Assembly: GCA_020441605.1 (NCBI GenBank)
Contig: JAGRLX010000331.1
Span: forward strand, 1 to 7,259
DNA length: 7,259 bases
Direction of reading: 5' to 3'
Source: Alphaproteobacteria bacterium
GTDB taxonomy: Bacteria > Pseudomonadota > Alphaproteobacteria > Rhizobiales > Aestuariivirgaceae
Each line of letters starts with the position of its first letter. Positions within the stretch are counted from its first letter, which is position 1. Positions 6,832-7,259 of this stretch are shown here, one piece after another. The notes beneath the pieces were generated by a model. The model was not told where the DNA came from. It did no database searches and worked only from the letters and a program-made list of their open reading frames with translations. The position numbers and the translations under genes are program-made.

Positions 6832-6840
6832 AAGTAGGCG

Positions 6841-7259
6841 ATGACGACGCGGTTAGGGTCAGGATCGAGAACAACAAGCATCTTACGGAAGACGCTGGGG
6901 ATTGCAGCCGCGCTGTCAGTGACGGCCATGCTGGCATCTGCCGCAAGCGCCGGGCAGACGCAGGTGCTCGTCGGCAAGCACTATCAGTTACCGCTTGGCA
7001 ACTATTCCACACCTCTGCAGCAGAAAATCAAGCGCGAGGAACCGGGCAACCGGCTGGTGCCGATCGGCGACGCCGCCCTGATGGCAATCAAGCAACAGGC
7101 CGAAAGCTCCGCGTCGAATGCAGCGGCCGTGGCGCCTGCAGCCGCGGCGGCCGCCTTCGGACCCGATCGGCTGGATGTCGGCAAGAAATGCATCACCAAT
7201 GCGGCAACGGGCTTCGCCCCCTCGGACATTCATGGCGCCGCCAACAAGACCAGGATGAT
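6841..7259 (+). CDS. Secreted protein of unknown function (3' partial)
   Basis: An open frame of 139 complete codons runs off the right edge. The N-terminus is a long Sec-type signal peptide: a basic region with R10, R16 and K17, a hydrophobic core at about 19-35, and an ASA cleavage site after residue 37. The mature part starts GQTQVLVGKHYQLPLGNY, then has a charged, probably helical stretch (60-88), an Ala-rich linker (91-105), and a new segment starting FGPDRLDVGKKC with a single Cys at 117. The Ala linker suggests a short N-terminal module joined to a larger C-terminal domain beyond the window (inference). I do not recognise the family and assign no function. A promoter-like element and a ribosome binding site stand just upstream, and codon third positions are G/C-rich as in the other genes. 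Confidence 0.75.
   Translation, partial: MTTRLGSGSRTTSILRKTLGIAAALSVTAMLASAASAGQTQVLVGKHYQLPLGNYSTPLQQKIKREEPGNRLVPIGDAALMAIKQQAESSASNAAAVAPAAAAAAFGPDRLDVGKKCITNAATGFAPSDIHGAANKTRM

Noticed and set aside
5978..6844. Plus-strand open frame of 288 residues, with an internal ATG at 6152 giving a protein-like stretch across the 6154-6391 gap
   Set aside because: It overlaps the start of the well-supported DUF1800 gene, the whole small coiled-coil gene and the promoter region in antisense. Its third-position G/C preference is weak, no good ribosome binding site was seen, and no family is recognisable. A degraded gene in the gap is not excluded.

Overview
The window is a high-GC stretch (about 60-65% G+C by eye) of what looks like an alphaproteobacterial chromosome. 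This assignment is an inference from base composition, strong G/C preference in third codon positions, the ABC-dependent capsule export genes and the Tat-type DUF1501 protein. No marker gene fixes the genus. Six protein-coding genes are supported, two of them cut by the window edges. No tRNA, rRNA, CRISPR array, IS element or transposase is visible.

Left block (1-3574, plus strand): this is the end of a capsular or extracellular polysaccharide locus. It starts inside a KpsT-like ABC transporter ATPase that carries a very long Ala/Pro/Lys/Arg-rich C-terminal tail. The ATPase overlaps by ATGA a KpsE-like polysaccharide co-polymerase or export protein. After 77 bp comes a bifunctional mannose-1-phosphate guanylyltransferase / mannose-6-phosphate isomerase (ManC type). 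Together they imply GDP-mannose supply for a mannose-derived surface glycan and its export through an ABC-type envelope machine. The permease (KpsM type) and outer-membrane partner (KpsD/Wza type) are not in view.

Middle block (3659-6153, minus strand, convergent with the capsule genes): a DUF1800 gene followed by a DUF1501 gene, with their reading frames touching. The DUF1501 product has a twin-arginine signal; the DUF1800 product has no obvious signal peptide. The two families are often neighbours in bacteria, and their biochemical role is unsettled. A short inverted repeat sits in the 84-bp convergent gap to manC.

Right block (6154-7259): a 238-bp non-coding gap contains a GC-rich hairpin. 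It is followed by a small minus-strand gene for a 71-residue basic coiled-coil protein. Across a 233-bp divergent intergenic region with a good sigma-70-like promoter lies the start of a secreted protein of unknown function, which runs off the right end.

Nothing here is a clearly new system. The best leads are the tailed capsule ATPase, the DUF1800/DUF1501 pair with asymmetric export signals, the small coiled-coil protein, and the unrecognised secreted protein.
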